DNA from: Thiodiazotropha sp040791665
GTDB lineage: Bacteria > Pseudomonadota > Gammaproteobacteria > Chromatiales > Chromatiaceae
Reading direction: 5' to 3'
Length of the DNA stretch: 64,000 nt
Assembly: GCA_040791665.1 (NCBI GenBank)
Contig: JBFNNX010000009.1
Location: 62,001 to 126,000 of the forward strand
Part shown: positions 1 to 8,035 of the stretch, piece after piece
How positions within the stretch are numbered: position 1 is the stretch's first letter
Layout of the letters: each line of letters begins with the position of its first letter
The notes under the pieces: generated by a model
The model's input: the letters and a program-made list of their open reading frames with translations, nothing else
Database searches by the model: none
Told to the model about the DNA's origin: nothing
Made by a program: the position numbers and the translations under genes

Positions 1-1094
1 GCCGCATAGGCCGAGTTGTAGATGGTGGGTGAGTTGCGCCTCACGCTACGCCCCTCTATACCGACCGCCATGGCCAGCTCGTTGCTGGTGAATCCCTGCT
101 CCGGAACATGACACATGGCGCAAGAGAAAGTGTCGTTGAGCGATAGCCTGCGGTCATAAAAGAGCTTTCTGCCGAGTTCGATCTTTTCCCGGCTGATGGG
201 ATTATCTTCTGGCACCGGCACCGGTGGCAACCCGAGGGGGGGCTTCTCGATAAACGATATCAGGTCTGCCGCCTGACCCTTTCTCAACTCCAGGTCGAGA
301 GATCGGGTGACATAGCTCTGCTGCTCGTAACCCTGCTTGTCATCCCCCGGTTTCGAGAGTTTTGAAGGCCCGGGGATAGTGACGGCAGTCTTGAGCATCC
401 GACCTTGATTCCCTTCCTGCTGCAGCAGAGTCTTTACATCGTTGATGATCAGATCGTGATGGAGAAAATCGACACTGTAGATATTGCGTATACTCTTTTG
501 CGGATCGATGAGGAAGACCCTCAGCACATGGCTGTAGCCCACGCTGGCCTTTCCGTTGCTGTCGACCTCCCGTTGAATCACCTGATTGTAGGATTGCAGT
601 ATGGGTTGCAGCTCCCGATGGGAGGCGGTTGTGATGAACTGCCACTCCCCGGTACTGCCTGCGTAGCGAAAATTATTGCCATAGAGTTTCATCACCGCCG
701 GCGTGTCGACTTCGGGATCGAAACTCAGACTGATCAGCTTCAACCGGTCGGCCAACACCGCATCCCTTTTCATTGCCGACTTTATTTTATAGAAGACATG
801 GGAAGAGAGCGGGCATCCGTTGACGTCGCTGCAAGTACTGTACATAAACGCCAACAGGACATAGCGGTCATTATAGAGATCGTAGAGACTCCTTTGCTTA
901 CCGTGGCTATTGAGCACCATGCCATTCGCCGCCTCACCCAGAGGTGGCAGTGAATAACTGCCGATCTCCGGCAGCGCGTAACCCAGTTCGCCATAGCCCG
1001 GCGCGGAATCGGATAACCCGCTGTCAGAACCGGCTGAAGCCGTCGATACCAGGATGGCGGCAAGCCAAAGAGAACGTAAAAGCATTTTTTGCAT
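1..1094 (-). CDS. SCO1/SenC-MauG (di-haem peroxidase-like) fusion, 3' end cut by window
   Basis: Translating from ATG 1094 (preceded by GGGAGAAG) gives a signal peptide (about residues 1-22), then an SCO1/SenC thioredoxin-like domain (about 55-210) with a copper-site motif CSDVNGCP and a later conserved His in GYSHVL, then a cytochrome c peroxidase/MauG start with a CxxCH haem site (CAMCH) near residue 330. The frame stays open to base 1. In methanethiol-degrading bacteria mtoX is followed by separate SCO1/senC and mauG genes thought to mature the copper enzyme; here both domains lie in one reading frame. The Cys pair is CX5C instead of the usual SCO CX3C. It lies 93 bp downstream of mtoX, probably in one operon. 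The role in MtoX maturation is inferred. Confidence 0.8.
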   Translation of the reverse strand, partial: MQKMLLRSLWLAAILVSTASAGSDSGLSDSAPGYGELGYALPEIGSYSLPPLGEAANGMVLNSHGKQRSLYDLYNDRYVLLAFMYSTCSDVNGCPLSSHVFYKIKSAMKRDAVLADRLKLISLSFDPEVDTPAVMKLYGNNFRYAGSTGEWQFITTASHRELQPILQSYNQVIQREVDSNGKASVGYSHVLRVFLIDPQKSIRNIYSVDFLHHDLIINDVKTLLQQEGNQGRMLKTAVTIPGPSKLSKPGDDKQGYEQQSYVTRSLDLELRKGQAADLISFIEKPPLGLPPVPVPEDNPISREKIELGRKLFYDRRLSLNDTFSCAMCHVPEQGFTSNELAMAVGIEGRSVRRNSPTIYNSAYA

Positions 1095-1186
1095 AGCTTC
1101 TCCCAGACATCGGCAACCCCGGCGGGCGACTGTCCGTCAGGGTTGCCTCCCTCCGGATGCCAGTTAGACAGCCGGAATTGCCTTTA

Positions 1187-2575
1187 TCACTTGCTGATGG
1201 GTTCCAGACTGGCGACAGAGACCTCCTTATCCTCAGGCCTGACCGCCCCGTAGAGGGAGTAGGCACCGAAACGCATCTGGTGGGCGCGGCCCAGCTTCGC
1301 CTCCTTGAAATCGATGGCGAACTGCTCATTGAGCTTTTTGCCGTCCCACACATAGGCCTTGAAGAACTGCTCGTTGTCCTCGCCCTTCTTATCCCAGTTG
1401 GCCAGCAGCGAAGAGGTGTAATAGATACGGGTACTGTCCCAGCTGGAGGAGGCCATATTGACCTGGCGGCCGATCTTCTTCTCGTAGACCTGCTTGGGAT
1501 TGTGTGGATCGGTCATGTCGAAGAGCCGGGTCTTGCCGTCCATGAAGGTGTTGACCCAGAGCCGGCTATCGTCGGAACTGATGGAGATATCCACCGGCAA
1601 CGGCACCTTGGAAGGATCGCCGATATCGGCCACGGCCTTGGCCTGCCACTCGCCATTCTCATCCTCATAGATCAGATGCAGCTTGGAGGTGAGAGCCGTA
1701 GAGGTGATGCACCAATTGTGATTCGGTTGCCAGGCACAACGGATCTCCAGCGGCGCACCGGGTACGTCGAAGACTTTTTTCGGCTTCTTGCTGTGCAGGT
1801 CCCACAGCACCACGGTGTTACCGAAACGCTTCATGGCCTCCTTGTCCTGCAGCATCTTGCCGAAGTCCATCATGTAGTTGGACCAGCCTGTGAACGAGGA
1901 GGTGAGCATGATGTTGCGACGAGGCAATACGCGCACGTCGTAATTATAACCGTCGGCATACTTGCCGGTTTTCTCCGCGCCGCGCAGGTTCTGATCCGTG
2001 GGCATCCAGTGGGTTGCCACATACTCACCCTCGTTGGTGTACTCAACCAGGGCGGTGCGGCCACCGTGGTCTTTATTGTTGGAGAGACCGGTGATCATGA
2101 TACGTCCCGGCAGGGCATAGGTGGTATGGGGACCGACCACACCGCCGCTCTTCTCCACAAAATCGGTAACGACCTTGTGCAGCTTGGGCTTGGCCGGATC
2201 GCTGTGGACGTCGAAGATGAAGAGTTTGTTGGTGTCGAGACCGCCAGCCCAGAGATAGTGCCGGTCATCGGTGAAGCCGGAGTGATGCGCCTCGTTGCGT
2301 CCGCCTACAGACAGGCTGTGGACCACCTTGCCGTAGCTGGATGACTTGGGATTGACGTCAATGGTAACCAGCTTGTCCTGACCGTCGCCCAATCCCTCGA
2401 TACCGAGGGTCCAGACATAGACGAAATCCTCCTGGCCGACAATCTTGGCCATGTAGGGAGACTGGCAGGTCTCATCGGCCTGCAGCGGCAGGGTTGCACC
2501 GAATAGGGTGGTACCGAGAGCCAAGGCGGACACCAAGGCAAGTGATTTGGCGGGCTTTTTCTTGAATAGCCTCAT
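1187..2575 (-). CDS. mtoX: Methanethiol oxidase (SBP56 / selenium-binding protein family)
   Basis: A 462-residue secreted protein of the SBP56 family. MtoX is a periplasmic copper enzyme that oxidises methanethiol with O2 to formaldehyde, H2S and H2O2. A signal peptide (about residues 1-33) is followed by a mature start ADETCQSPYMAKIVGQEDF, typical of the bacterial exported form. Family blocks such as NEAHHSGF and GPHTTYALPGR are intact and the length is normal. The downstream SCO1-MauG fusion is the expected maturation partner. It is divergent from a TetR regulator, with an operator in its promoter spacer. A truncated second copy lies at 43504-43779. The family call is firm. Methanethiol as substrate follows from family and neighbours. 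Confidence 0.9.
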   Translation of the reverse strand: MRLFKKKPAKSLALVSALALGTTLFGATLPLQADETCQSPYMAKIVGQEDFVYVWTLGIEGLGDGQDKLVTIDVNPKSSSYGKVVHSLSVGGRNEAHHSGFTDDRHYLWAGGLDTNKLFIFDVHSDPAKPKLHKVVTDFVEKSGGVVGPHTTYALPGRIMITGLSNNKDHGGRTALVEYTNEGEYVATHWMPTDQNLRGAEKTGKYADGYNYDVRVLPRRNIMLTSSFTGWSNYMMDFGKMLQDKEAMKRFGNTVVLWDLHSKKPKKVFDVPGAPLEIRCAWQPNHNWCITSTALTSKLHLIYEDENGEWQAKAVADIGDPSKVPLPVDISISSDDSRLWVNTFMDGKTRLFDMTDPHNPKQVYEKKIGRQVNMASSSWDSTRIYYTSSLLANWDKKGEDNEQFFKAYVWDGKKLNEQFAIDFKEAKLGRAHQMRFGAYSLYGAVRPEDKEVSVASLEPISK

Positions 2576-2793
2576 GATTTCAACCTCCGTTGGTATTAAT
2601 TTTTTACTGCTATCGTGCGTTACCTCAGCCCTCCTCCTGCAGTTGGCCTATCTTGACCTGCGCGCTGCTCTGCACAGTCCGGATATACTACTCGTTACGC
2701 TTGTTTGCCGATGATCCTTCGGCATGAAAACCGTCTTCACGCTCTCTGGTCCCGCTGCGGTACAGCAGTCAGTGAGGTACGCGGCTAAAATGA
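2576..2793. other. mtoX 5' leader and intergenic region
   Basis: Together with the promoter at 2794-2822 this is the 301-bp gap between mtoX and the divergent TetR gene. If the predicted promoter is right, mtoX has a leader of about 210 nt. I saw no ORF or strong hairpin that would name it a riboswitch. A weak GG/GC pair resembling -24/-12 near 2617-2632 was judged too poor to call. Confidence 0.4.
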
Positions 2794-2822
2794 AAAATAG
2801 AATGAATATTCATTCTTGTCAA
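2794..2822 (-). promoter_or_regulatory. mtoX promoter with TetR-type operator in the spacer
   Basis: On the minus strand a perfect -35 TTGACA (2822-2817) and a -10 TATTTT (2799-2794) are separated by exactly 17 bp. The spacer is filled by the perfect 18-bp palindrome AGAATGAATATTCATTCT (2799-2816). A repressor bound there would block RNA polymerase directly. The same arrangement occurs at 46554-46582 and 47831-47859. The divergent TetR gene at 2877 is the obvious candidate binder and may autoregulate. Sequence features are direct; the binding protein is inferred. Confidence 0.8.
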
Positions 2823-2876
2823 ATTTTTTACTATGCTGGTTATAATTGCCGACAAAATAAACCTATAGGAACCCGC

Positions 2877-3515
2877 ATGCCGCATCTGAAAAAAATCACC
2901 CCGGCCAACGCCCCTGTGGACTGCCGCATCCTGAGTACGGCCCTCGACCTCTTTGTCGAACGCGGCTTTCACAACGTCTCGATACACGACATCCAGAAAC
3001 AGGCCAACGTCAGCATCGGCTCCATCTACAACCATTTCGGCGGCAAAGAGGGTGTCGCCAAGGCGCTCTTCTACCATCTGATCAGGGAGATGGAGGAGTT
3101 GGTGGAGGATGTCATCGCCGAGGATCTGAGTTTTCGGGAGAGCTGCAACCGCATCATCTACCTGCTCTTTGAATACACCGAAACAAAGCGCAATATCGTC
3201 TCCTATGTACTGCACGCCAAACACCACGAGTTTCTACCGGACGAGCCCCCGATCTGCAGCTCCACCCCCTTCAAGACGATGCGTAATATCGTGCAGAAGG
3301 GGATAGAGTCGGGTGAGATCCGGGAAGGCGACCCTTGGGTCGTCGCCTCCAACATCTTCGGCGGCGCCATCCGCTTGATCCATCTGCGTCTGGACGGCGT
3401 GCTTGATGAACCCCTGCCCAATCTGTACGACGAACTGATCGACTGTATGTGGCATGGCATGATGCCGAACTCGGTGAGCGAGATAGTGGCAATAAGACCT
3501 ACGGGCTGTGCCTGA
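2877..3515 (+). CDS. TetR-family transcriptional regulator (methyl-sulfur regulon)
   Basis: 212 residues. The N-terminal TetR helix-turn-helix spans about residues 16-62 (DCRILSTALDLF ... NHFGGKEGVAKALF) and is followed by a ligand-binding helical domain. ATG 2877 is chosen because AGGA precedes it and homology with the paralogue at 46884-47546 begins there; upstream in-frame codons would run through the operator. It is divergent from mtoX with a palindromic operator between them. The paralogue has nearly the same recognition region and sits divergent to msmA next to the same operator, so both probably bind the same sites. The ligand is unknown; a methylated sulfur compound or formaldehyde is a guess. 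Confidence 0.85.
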   Translation: MPHLKKITPANAPVDCRILSTALDLFVERGFHNVSIHDIQKQANVSIGSIYNHFGGKEGVAKALFYHLIREMEELVEDVIAEDLSFRESCNRIIYLLFEYTETKRNIVSYVLHAKHHEFLPDEPPICSSTPFKTMRNIVQKGIESGEIREGDPWVVASNIFGGAIRLIHLRLDGVLDEPLPNLYDELIDCMWHGMMPNSVSEIVAIRPTGCA

Positions 3516-3528
3516 AAAATCGCCAATC

Positions 3529-3551
3529 GGATGAGAGTTAACAGGCCCTAA
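3529..3551. repeat. Degenerate inverted-repeat end of the MITE-like element
   Basis: The segment ending GTTAACAGGCCCTA matches the terminal repeat of the element at 60168-60434: 14 identical bases, and 19 of 23 over the longer stretch. It sits just after the TetR stop. It looks like a decayed solo end left by excision or deletion. Confidence 0.5.
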
Positions 3552-3582
3552 CAGTGCGGCAGTTCATGATCGGAAATACCCG

Positions 3583-4161
3583 TCATTTTTCACTCAATTT
3601 GAAAGGGGCAGGAACGCCGGGGACGAGTTCCAATCCCGCCTCATGCCATCCGTCACTGCCTTCCGGATACCAATAGAGATTGCGATAGCCCAGGGCATCT
3701 GCCCGCTTGACGGCGTTCCAGGACATCCAGCAATCGACCACACAGTAGAAGACCAGCGGCCTATCCCTGTCACCCAGTGTGAGGCGTTCAAGATAGGCTT
3801 TCAGATAGGCATGCATGCGTGAATCGAGATGACCATATCCCACATTCGGCAGCCAGGTGCTTCCCGGTATATGCCATCTCTGCCTGCTCGGCAGCCAGGC
3901 GATACCGAACTCCTCCGTCTCCGGACGCAGGGTGACTGCCTGGACATCCAATAACAACGGATTCTGCTCGCGCATCAGTTCGACAAGCAACCCGGTATCC
4001 AGGCGTTTTCCGGCAGGCGGCATCTCGGGCAGTGGTGCGCGATAACGGGCAATGCGGTAACCCTCCGGTGAGAAGAGCGGACTATCGGCCGCAAGCGTGA
4101 CGGTAGGCTGTAGCGAAAGAATGGCGCATAGGATTGTCTCGGCAAAGGTGCGCATTCTCAT
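3583..4161 (-). CDS. PQQ-dependent catabolism-associated CxxxCW-motif (rhodanese-like) protein
   Basis: 192 residues with a signal peptide (about 1-25) and a rhodanese-like fold. The active-site region reads FYCVVDCWMSWNA, the hallmark of the family found beside quinoprotein dehydrogenases (the PQQ-associated 'CXXCW' family). The precise function is unknown; a periplasmic redox or sulfur-relay role is assumed. It lies 6 bp after the metallo-hydrolase gene and is probably the last gene of the operon running from 7850 or 9805 down to 3583. ATG AGA ATG gives two possible adjacent starts. Confidence 0.8.
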   Translation of the reverse strand: MRMRTFAETILCAILSLQPTVTLAADSPLFSPEGYRIARYRAPLPEMPPAGKRLDTGLLVELMREQNPLLLDVQAVTLRPETEEFGIAWLPSRQRWHIPGSTWLPNVGYGHLDSRMHAYLKAYLERLTLGDRDRPLVFYCVVDCWMSWNAVKRADALGYRNLYWYPEGSDGWHEAGLELVPGVPAPFKLSEK

Positions 4162-4167
4162 GCCGGG

Positions 4168-5112
4168 TCACTCTTGCACCACCCTGCCCCGGTCCAGCAC
4201 CTTCGCCTCAATCTCCGGAAACAGATGGACGACCGAGCGTTGATACTCCTCGAGAAAGACAGCCAGTTCCTCGATCGAGGGGGGTGCGTCAGGTTGCAGT
4301 ACCTCGGCCATGCTCATCCCCTGTTCCGCAGCCTTGTTCAGACGGGTTGTCAACCACTGCAGGTAATTTCGCGTCTGAGCGATTGCCCCGCTATCCGTGA
4401 CCACACGCCCGTGCCCGGGTACCAGTAGCTTGAAATCGAGTTCGGCAATCGTATCAAGCGCCTGCAACCAATCTCCTACATCGGCATGGGGCGTGGTGGG
4501 TGTACGTCCATGGAAAACAACATCCGCCGCAAACAACACCCCAGTCGTCTGATCGAGAACCACCAGGTCGGCGTGGGAGTGGCCATCAACCTCGATCAAT
4601 TCAAGACGGCGGCCTCCGATTTCTACAATACCCGGTTTAACGGTTTCGTTCGGTACCACGACCCGGGTACCGGCCATCCAGGCGCCCGCCAGACGGTACA
4701 TACTGTCATTGAAGAGTTCACCCTGTTCGCGAATACCTTCGATCGTACCCGGCAGCGCAGCGATAGGGATATCCTCGAAGGCCTGATTACCGAGGATATG
4801 ATCGGGGTGCAGGTGGGTATTGAAGAGCTTCAGTATCGGTCGATCGGTAAGCCTGCCAATGGCTGCGCGCAACTGTTCGCCATAGAACCGGGAGGGCCCG
4901 CTATCGATGACGACCACACCGTCGTCCGTTACGATAAAACCGATATTGACGATATTGCCCCCGTTGCTGAAATTGAAATGTTCGTTCTTACCCAACAGCA
5001 CATAGGTACCGGGTGCAATCTCAATTGGTTTCAAGCCATATTCCTTTGCTCCCCATGCCGGAGTGAGGAAACACAAGCAGTATAGGATTATCGCAATACG
5101 GAGCGGCGACAC
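4168..5112 (-). CDS. Quinoprotein relay system zinc metallo-hydrolase (MBL fold)
   Basis: 314 residues: signal peptide (about 1-21), then a metallo-beta-lactamase fold with THLHPDH (HxHxDH zinc motif), a second ligand region HSHAD, an Asp in FAADVV and VPGHGRVV near the end of the domain. The start is GTG, overlapping the TAG stop of the SoxYZ-like gene by one base, so translation is probably coupled. The family is known only by its constant association with PQQ dehydrogenases and SoxYZ-like carriers. Hydrolysis of an acyl- or thiol-linked intermediate on the carrier has been guessed but is not shown. Confidence 0.82.
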   Translation of the reverse strand: MSPLRIAIILYCLCFLTPAWGAKEYGLKPIEIAPGTYVLLGKNEHFNFSNGGNIVNIGFIVTDDGVVVIDSGPSRFYGEQLRAAIGRLTDRPILKLFNTHLHPDHILGNQAFEDIPIAALPGTIEGIREQGELFNDSMYRLAGAWMAGTRVVVPNETVKPGIVEIGGRRLELIEVDGHSHADLVVLDQTTGVLFAADVVFHGRTPTTPHADVGDWLQALDTIAELDFKLLVPGHGRVVTDSGAIAQTRNYLQWLTTRLNKAAEQGMSMAEVLQPDAPPSIEELAVFLEEYQRSVVHLFPEIEAKVLDRGRVVQE

Positions 5113-5900
5113 TATTTTTCCGCCTCATTCATGCCAGTCAAAAACCTCGCTTTGACTGGATTACCGTTATTATCCGTACCCACTACGGTTACGGAATCAC
5201 GCCTCGGCAGATCGAGCGTAAGAACGGGATTTTCAGAGACCGGTTCATGCAGGAAGAGACGGGAGAGTATCTCCCCATTTGCATCGTGAAATTCCAGATG
5301 GTCGATGTAGAATGCCGGTATACCCGGCACCAACCCGGTGTCCATGGGATGCATGACGCGCATTCGCAGGCGGGTGGAATCTTGATTTGACCAGAGTCTG
5401 CCGGCAACCTCTCCCATGCGGCTGGCCCAATCACTGTTTTCACTGCCGATACTGGGCAGGGTGCAACCACCGCCAGCCGCATCGACAATCCGTCCACCAA
5501 CATGCCATCGACCGTCACCGGCAAGTGCCGCTGCCCGGACCGGCGTGGCCTGCTGCACCTTGATGCGAAAGCCGATAATGGGCTTGGCATGCAGCGGTTC
5601 CAATTCAAGCACTTTATGGATGGGATTGAGTTCCGCGAACACCACGATCTTCGAGACCTCACCCAGTGCCGATGCGTCCACCAAGACCGGTACATTCATC
5701 GAATCTTCCGCATCGACGGGTGCCAATACCTGAACCCTGTCATCAAACACCACCGAGGTGCCGCCCAACAGGGATCGGTGCATATCCTCCCACATCGGCG
5801 AGTTCAATGGGTCGGTTTGGCCCTGTTGCGCGTAGCTTGGATTTACAAGGCAGCACAGGAAGATGCAGGAAAGAAACAACCGTTGGTCGATCGACTTCAC
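5112..5900 (-). CDS. Quinoprotein dehydrogenase-associated SoxYZ-like carrier
   Basis: 262 residues with a signal peptide (about 1-24). The N-terminal half resembles SoxY and ends in a GGGC motif (DAAGGGCTLPS, near residue 147); the C-terminal half resembles SoxZ (MRVMHPMDTG ... IDHLEF). In thiosulfate oxidation SoxY carries substrates on the Cys of its swinging arm. Here the Cys is internal because of the fusion, and an extra TLPS segment follows it. It precedes the metallo-hydrolase with a 1-base overlap. The carried substrate is unknown. Confidence 0.8.
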   Translation of the reverse strand: MKSIDQRLFLSCIFLCCLVNPSYAQQGQTDPLNSPMWEDMHRSLLGGTSVVFDDRVQVLAPVDAEDSMNVPVLVDASALGEVSKIVVFAELNPIHKVLELEPLHAKPIIGFRIKVQQATPVRAAALAGDGRWHVGGRIVDAAGGGCTLPSIGSENSDWASRMGEVAGRLWSNQDSTRLRMRVMHPMDTGLVPGIPAFYIDHLEFHDANGEILSRLFLHEPVSENPVLTLDLPRRDSVTVVGTDNNGNPVKARFLTGMNEAEK

Positions 5901-5912
5901 ACTATGGCTCCT

Positions 5913-6515
5913 TTAGGATCCGACCGGTTCGATAATAATGCGACGCAACCAATGCTTATCGGACGGTTCGTATAACGCATCCGGATCGATGGGACGGAGA
6001 TCACCCTCTTCCGGGGGAGCCTGGAGCACATTCAAATCGGTCTCTCTCAATTCCCCAACGAATCCATTCCGGTCGCGCTGAAATTTAAAGTAGAGACCGT
6101 TCCAGGCATTGATGCCGTATTCCTGGGGGGTCTTATGCAGAAACAACATGTCATATTCCAGGTCGGTCAGATCTTCATTGCCTATCTTGCGCTTGATTTC
6201 ATAGGGATAAGGCAGATGGCAGATTAACTGGACGGGATGCGGGAGACATTTGAAAGGACGCATGGAGAGGAAGTGATTTTCAAACTGCGCCTCATCCCAT
6301 TCGATGCGATAGCCATGATCATGTGCGCTATCCTGCAGTATTAACGTTCCAAGCGATATCAATTCCTGCTGCTGATTTTCAGCACGTATGCGATAGCGCT
6401 CATCGACAGCTTCCACCGCCCCTACTTCTGCGATCCCAGACAGTAGAATGATAACGAACCAGCTGCGCCAACCCCGTCTGTTAATCGCGCTGACTGATGC
6501 GCCCATCAGATTCAA
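5913..6515 (-). CDS. Hypothetical exported protein of the quinoprotein cluster
   Basis: 200 residues and not recognised. A basic N-terminus and hydrophobic stretch (WFVIILLSGIAEVGAVEA) indicate export. The rest is soluble and acidic, with two Cys in CLPHPVQLICHLPYPYEI that could form a disulfide. The start overlaps the end of the binding-protein gene (6481), so it is co-translated; ATG 6506 is an alternative start. It lies 12 bp before the SoxYZ-like carrier, so a role in the quinoprotein relay is likely, but nothing in the sequence names it. Confidence 0.7.
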   Translation of the reverse strand: MNLMGASVSAINRRGWRSWFVIILLSGIAEVGAVEAVDERYRIRAENQQQELISLGTLILQDSAHDHGYRIEWDEAQFENHFLSMRPFKCLPHPVQLICHLPYPYEIKRKIGNEDLTDLEYDMLFLHKTPQEYGINAWNGLYFKFQRDRNGFVGELRETDLNVLQAPPEEGDLRPIDPDALYEPSDKHWLRRIIIEPVGS

Positions 6516-7392
6516 CCCTTACCAGCCTGGTTCGGCTTGGTAATTGATAGGTGGAGCGATACTGCGTAAATATCTTACTTAATGAACTACTCTGGCGTAG
6601 CTGGGACATTGCCTGTTCCACTGCTTCAGCCAAGGCACCGTTACCCTGTTTCACCGCAGCACCCAGGTCCCATCCGGAAGTACTCAACCCAGGCATCCGT
6701 ATCGGCCCCACAGCATAATTGTCCGCCTGATCCCCCAGTGCGAACTCGATCTCACTGCGTGGACCGGCAACACCCGCAACCTCACCGTTTTTCAGGGCGG
6801 CAACCGCTTTACCGATATTCGAAAAGTGGACGACCTGATTGCGGATTTTGCCGTTGTAGGCTGACAGGAGATAGAAATCTGTCAGGGTATCCAACTCAAC
6901 GCCCACCTTTTCGCGACTGAAATAGTCCAATGGATCGAGATTGGCCCCGACTCCTTTCTCAATCGCCACCACGACCTGCTCCCGGTAGTAGGGCGCAACG
7001 AAGATGACACGATCATTCTCTTCGGCAAACGCGGCATCATAAGGAACATGCAGCATGACATCGGCTACGCCTCCGCCCAGGTAATGCCCCTTCCAAACGT
7101 TGTTACGCAGGTCGTCTTCCATCGATTCGTCGGCACCCACCGCCCTGATTGCCGCCGCCACACCCAATGATTTGGCAAGTGCATGGGCGATGTCCGTATC
7201 TATTCCCACAATTCTGCCCCGTTCGTCACGATAGGAAAAAGGCGGGAAGTCGTTGTATACCGCAACCTCCAGAACGCCACGCTCTCTAATGCGATCCAGT
7301 GCAGTGGGTTCATCCTCGGCCATTGCCGGACTCGCCAGCATAAGAGAGGCAATTGCAGCCGCAAAGATTAAAATGTCTTTGATCCTATACAT
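6481..7392 (-). CDS. XoxJ/MxaJ-like periplasmic binding protein, quinoprotein-associated
   Basis: 303 residues with a signal peptide (about 1-25), then a type II solute-binding fold of the amino-acid-binding family (RGVLEVAVYNDFPPFSYRDERG ...). Such proteins sit beside XoxF, MxaF and PedE/H dehydrogenases without a transporter of their own and are thought to help assemble or activate the PQQ enzyme. No permease or ATPase adjoins it here. It lies between pedF and the SoxYZ-like block and is transcribed with them. Confidence 0.82.
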   Translation of the reverse strand: MYRIKDILIFAAAIASLMLASPAMAEDEPTALDRIRERGVLEVAVYNDFPPFSYRDERGRIVGIDTDIAHALAKSLGVAAAIRAVGADESMEDDLRNNVWKGHYLGGGVADVMLHVPYDAAFAEENDRVIFVAPYYREQVVVAIEKGVGANLDPLDYFSREKVGVELDTLTDFYLLSAYNGKIRNQVVHFSNIGKAVAALKNGEVAGVAGPRSEIEFALGDQADNYAVGPIRMPGLSTSGWDLGAAVKQGNGALAEAVEQAMSQLRQSSSLSKIFTQYRSTYQLPSRTRLVRVESDGRISQRD

Positions 7393-7421
7393 ATCACTCT
7401 CTCACTGTTATGTTTCGATGA

Positions 7422-7850
7422 CTACTCTTCAACAGGCAGGGTCACCAACCAGGCCCTGATCGACCAGAGCGCCTCCTGTGAAAGGATGCCCTCAAACTTC
7501 GGCATGTAGGTAATTCCGTTACGTACGGCACCGTTGCGGGCACGATACATAAACCACTCATCACCCTCATCTTCGGGTGGCAGCAAACGCAGATCAGGGG
7601 CGATGCCGCCGGAGACGGCACCCAGGCCATGACATCGCGCGCAGTTTTGATTGTAGGCGGAAGCCCCAGTCTGCACGGCATCCGCATTGTCTCTGTATGG
7701 ATTAACCTCGAGCCAATCCTGACCCAATTGAGGCAGGTGTTTGGTATCAACGGCCTGAGGCGCCACATCGCCGTGCGCTAAAGCCTTACCCGTAATAATA
7801 GCCGATAATACTAGACCGAGTCCGACTTTAAATGATGTTGAGATATGCAT
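7422..7850 (-). CDS. pedF: Cytochrome c-550 PedF, electron acceptor of the PQQ dehydrogenase
   Basis: 142 residues: signal peptide (about 1-25), mature start HGDVAPQAVDTKHLPQLG typical of PedF, and one haem site CARCH near residue 72 with a later Met (YMPKFEG) as likely sixth ligand. PedF-type cytochromes take electrons from PQQ alcohol dehydrogenases in the periplasm. It lies 185 bp downstream of the dehydrogenase gene with a hairpin in between. Confidence 0.85.
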   Translation of the reverse strand: MHISTSFKVGLGLVLSAIITGKALAHGDVAPQAVDTKHLPQLGQDWLEVNPYRDNADAVQTGASAYNQNCARCHGLGAVSGGIAPDLRLLPPEDEGDEWFMYRARNGAVRNGITYMPKFEGILSQEALWSIRAWLVTLPVEE

Positions 7851-7991
7851 GTGGAGATACTCCAGGTAATCAAACAGGAAACCGAAGGATGATCGTCATG
7901 CCCGATAACCATCCAGCAGATCTCTCTTTCGCTGTTTATCTGTCAGTGTCGGATTGTAAGTTGGTTGGTCAGAACTGCTGAGTGCAGATCA

Positions 7992-8021
7992 GGATCGGAT
8001 ATCAAACTCAATATCCGATCC
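7992..8021. terminator. 11-bp perfect hairpin between the PQQ dehydrogenase and pedF
   Basis: The stem GGATCGGATAT pairs perfectly with ATATCCGATCC around an 8-base loop, 14 bp past the dehydrogenase stop. No T-run follows on the minus strand, so it may be a partial terminator or an mRNA-end stabiliser that sets the dehydrogenase to cytochrome ratio. Confidence 0.5.
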
Positions 8022-8035
8022 TTCCACCCCGCTAA

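Noticed and set aside
405..2344. Long plus-strand frames opposite the SCO1-MauG and mtoX genes
   Set aside because: Antisense shadows of strongly conserved genes; no ribosome sites or domains.
2617..2632. Possible sigma54 promoter for mtoX
   Set aside because: Only GG and GC spacing fits; a much better sigma70 promoter with operator lies at 2794-2822.
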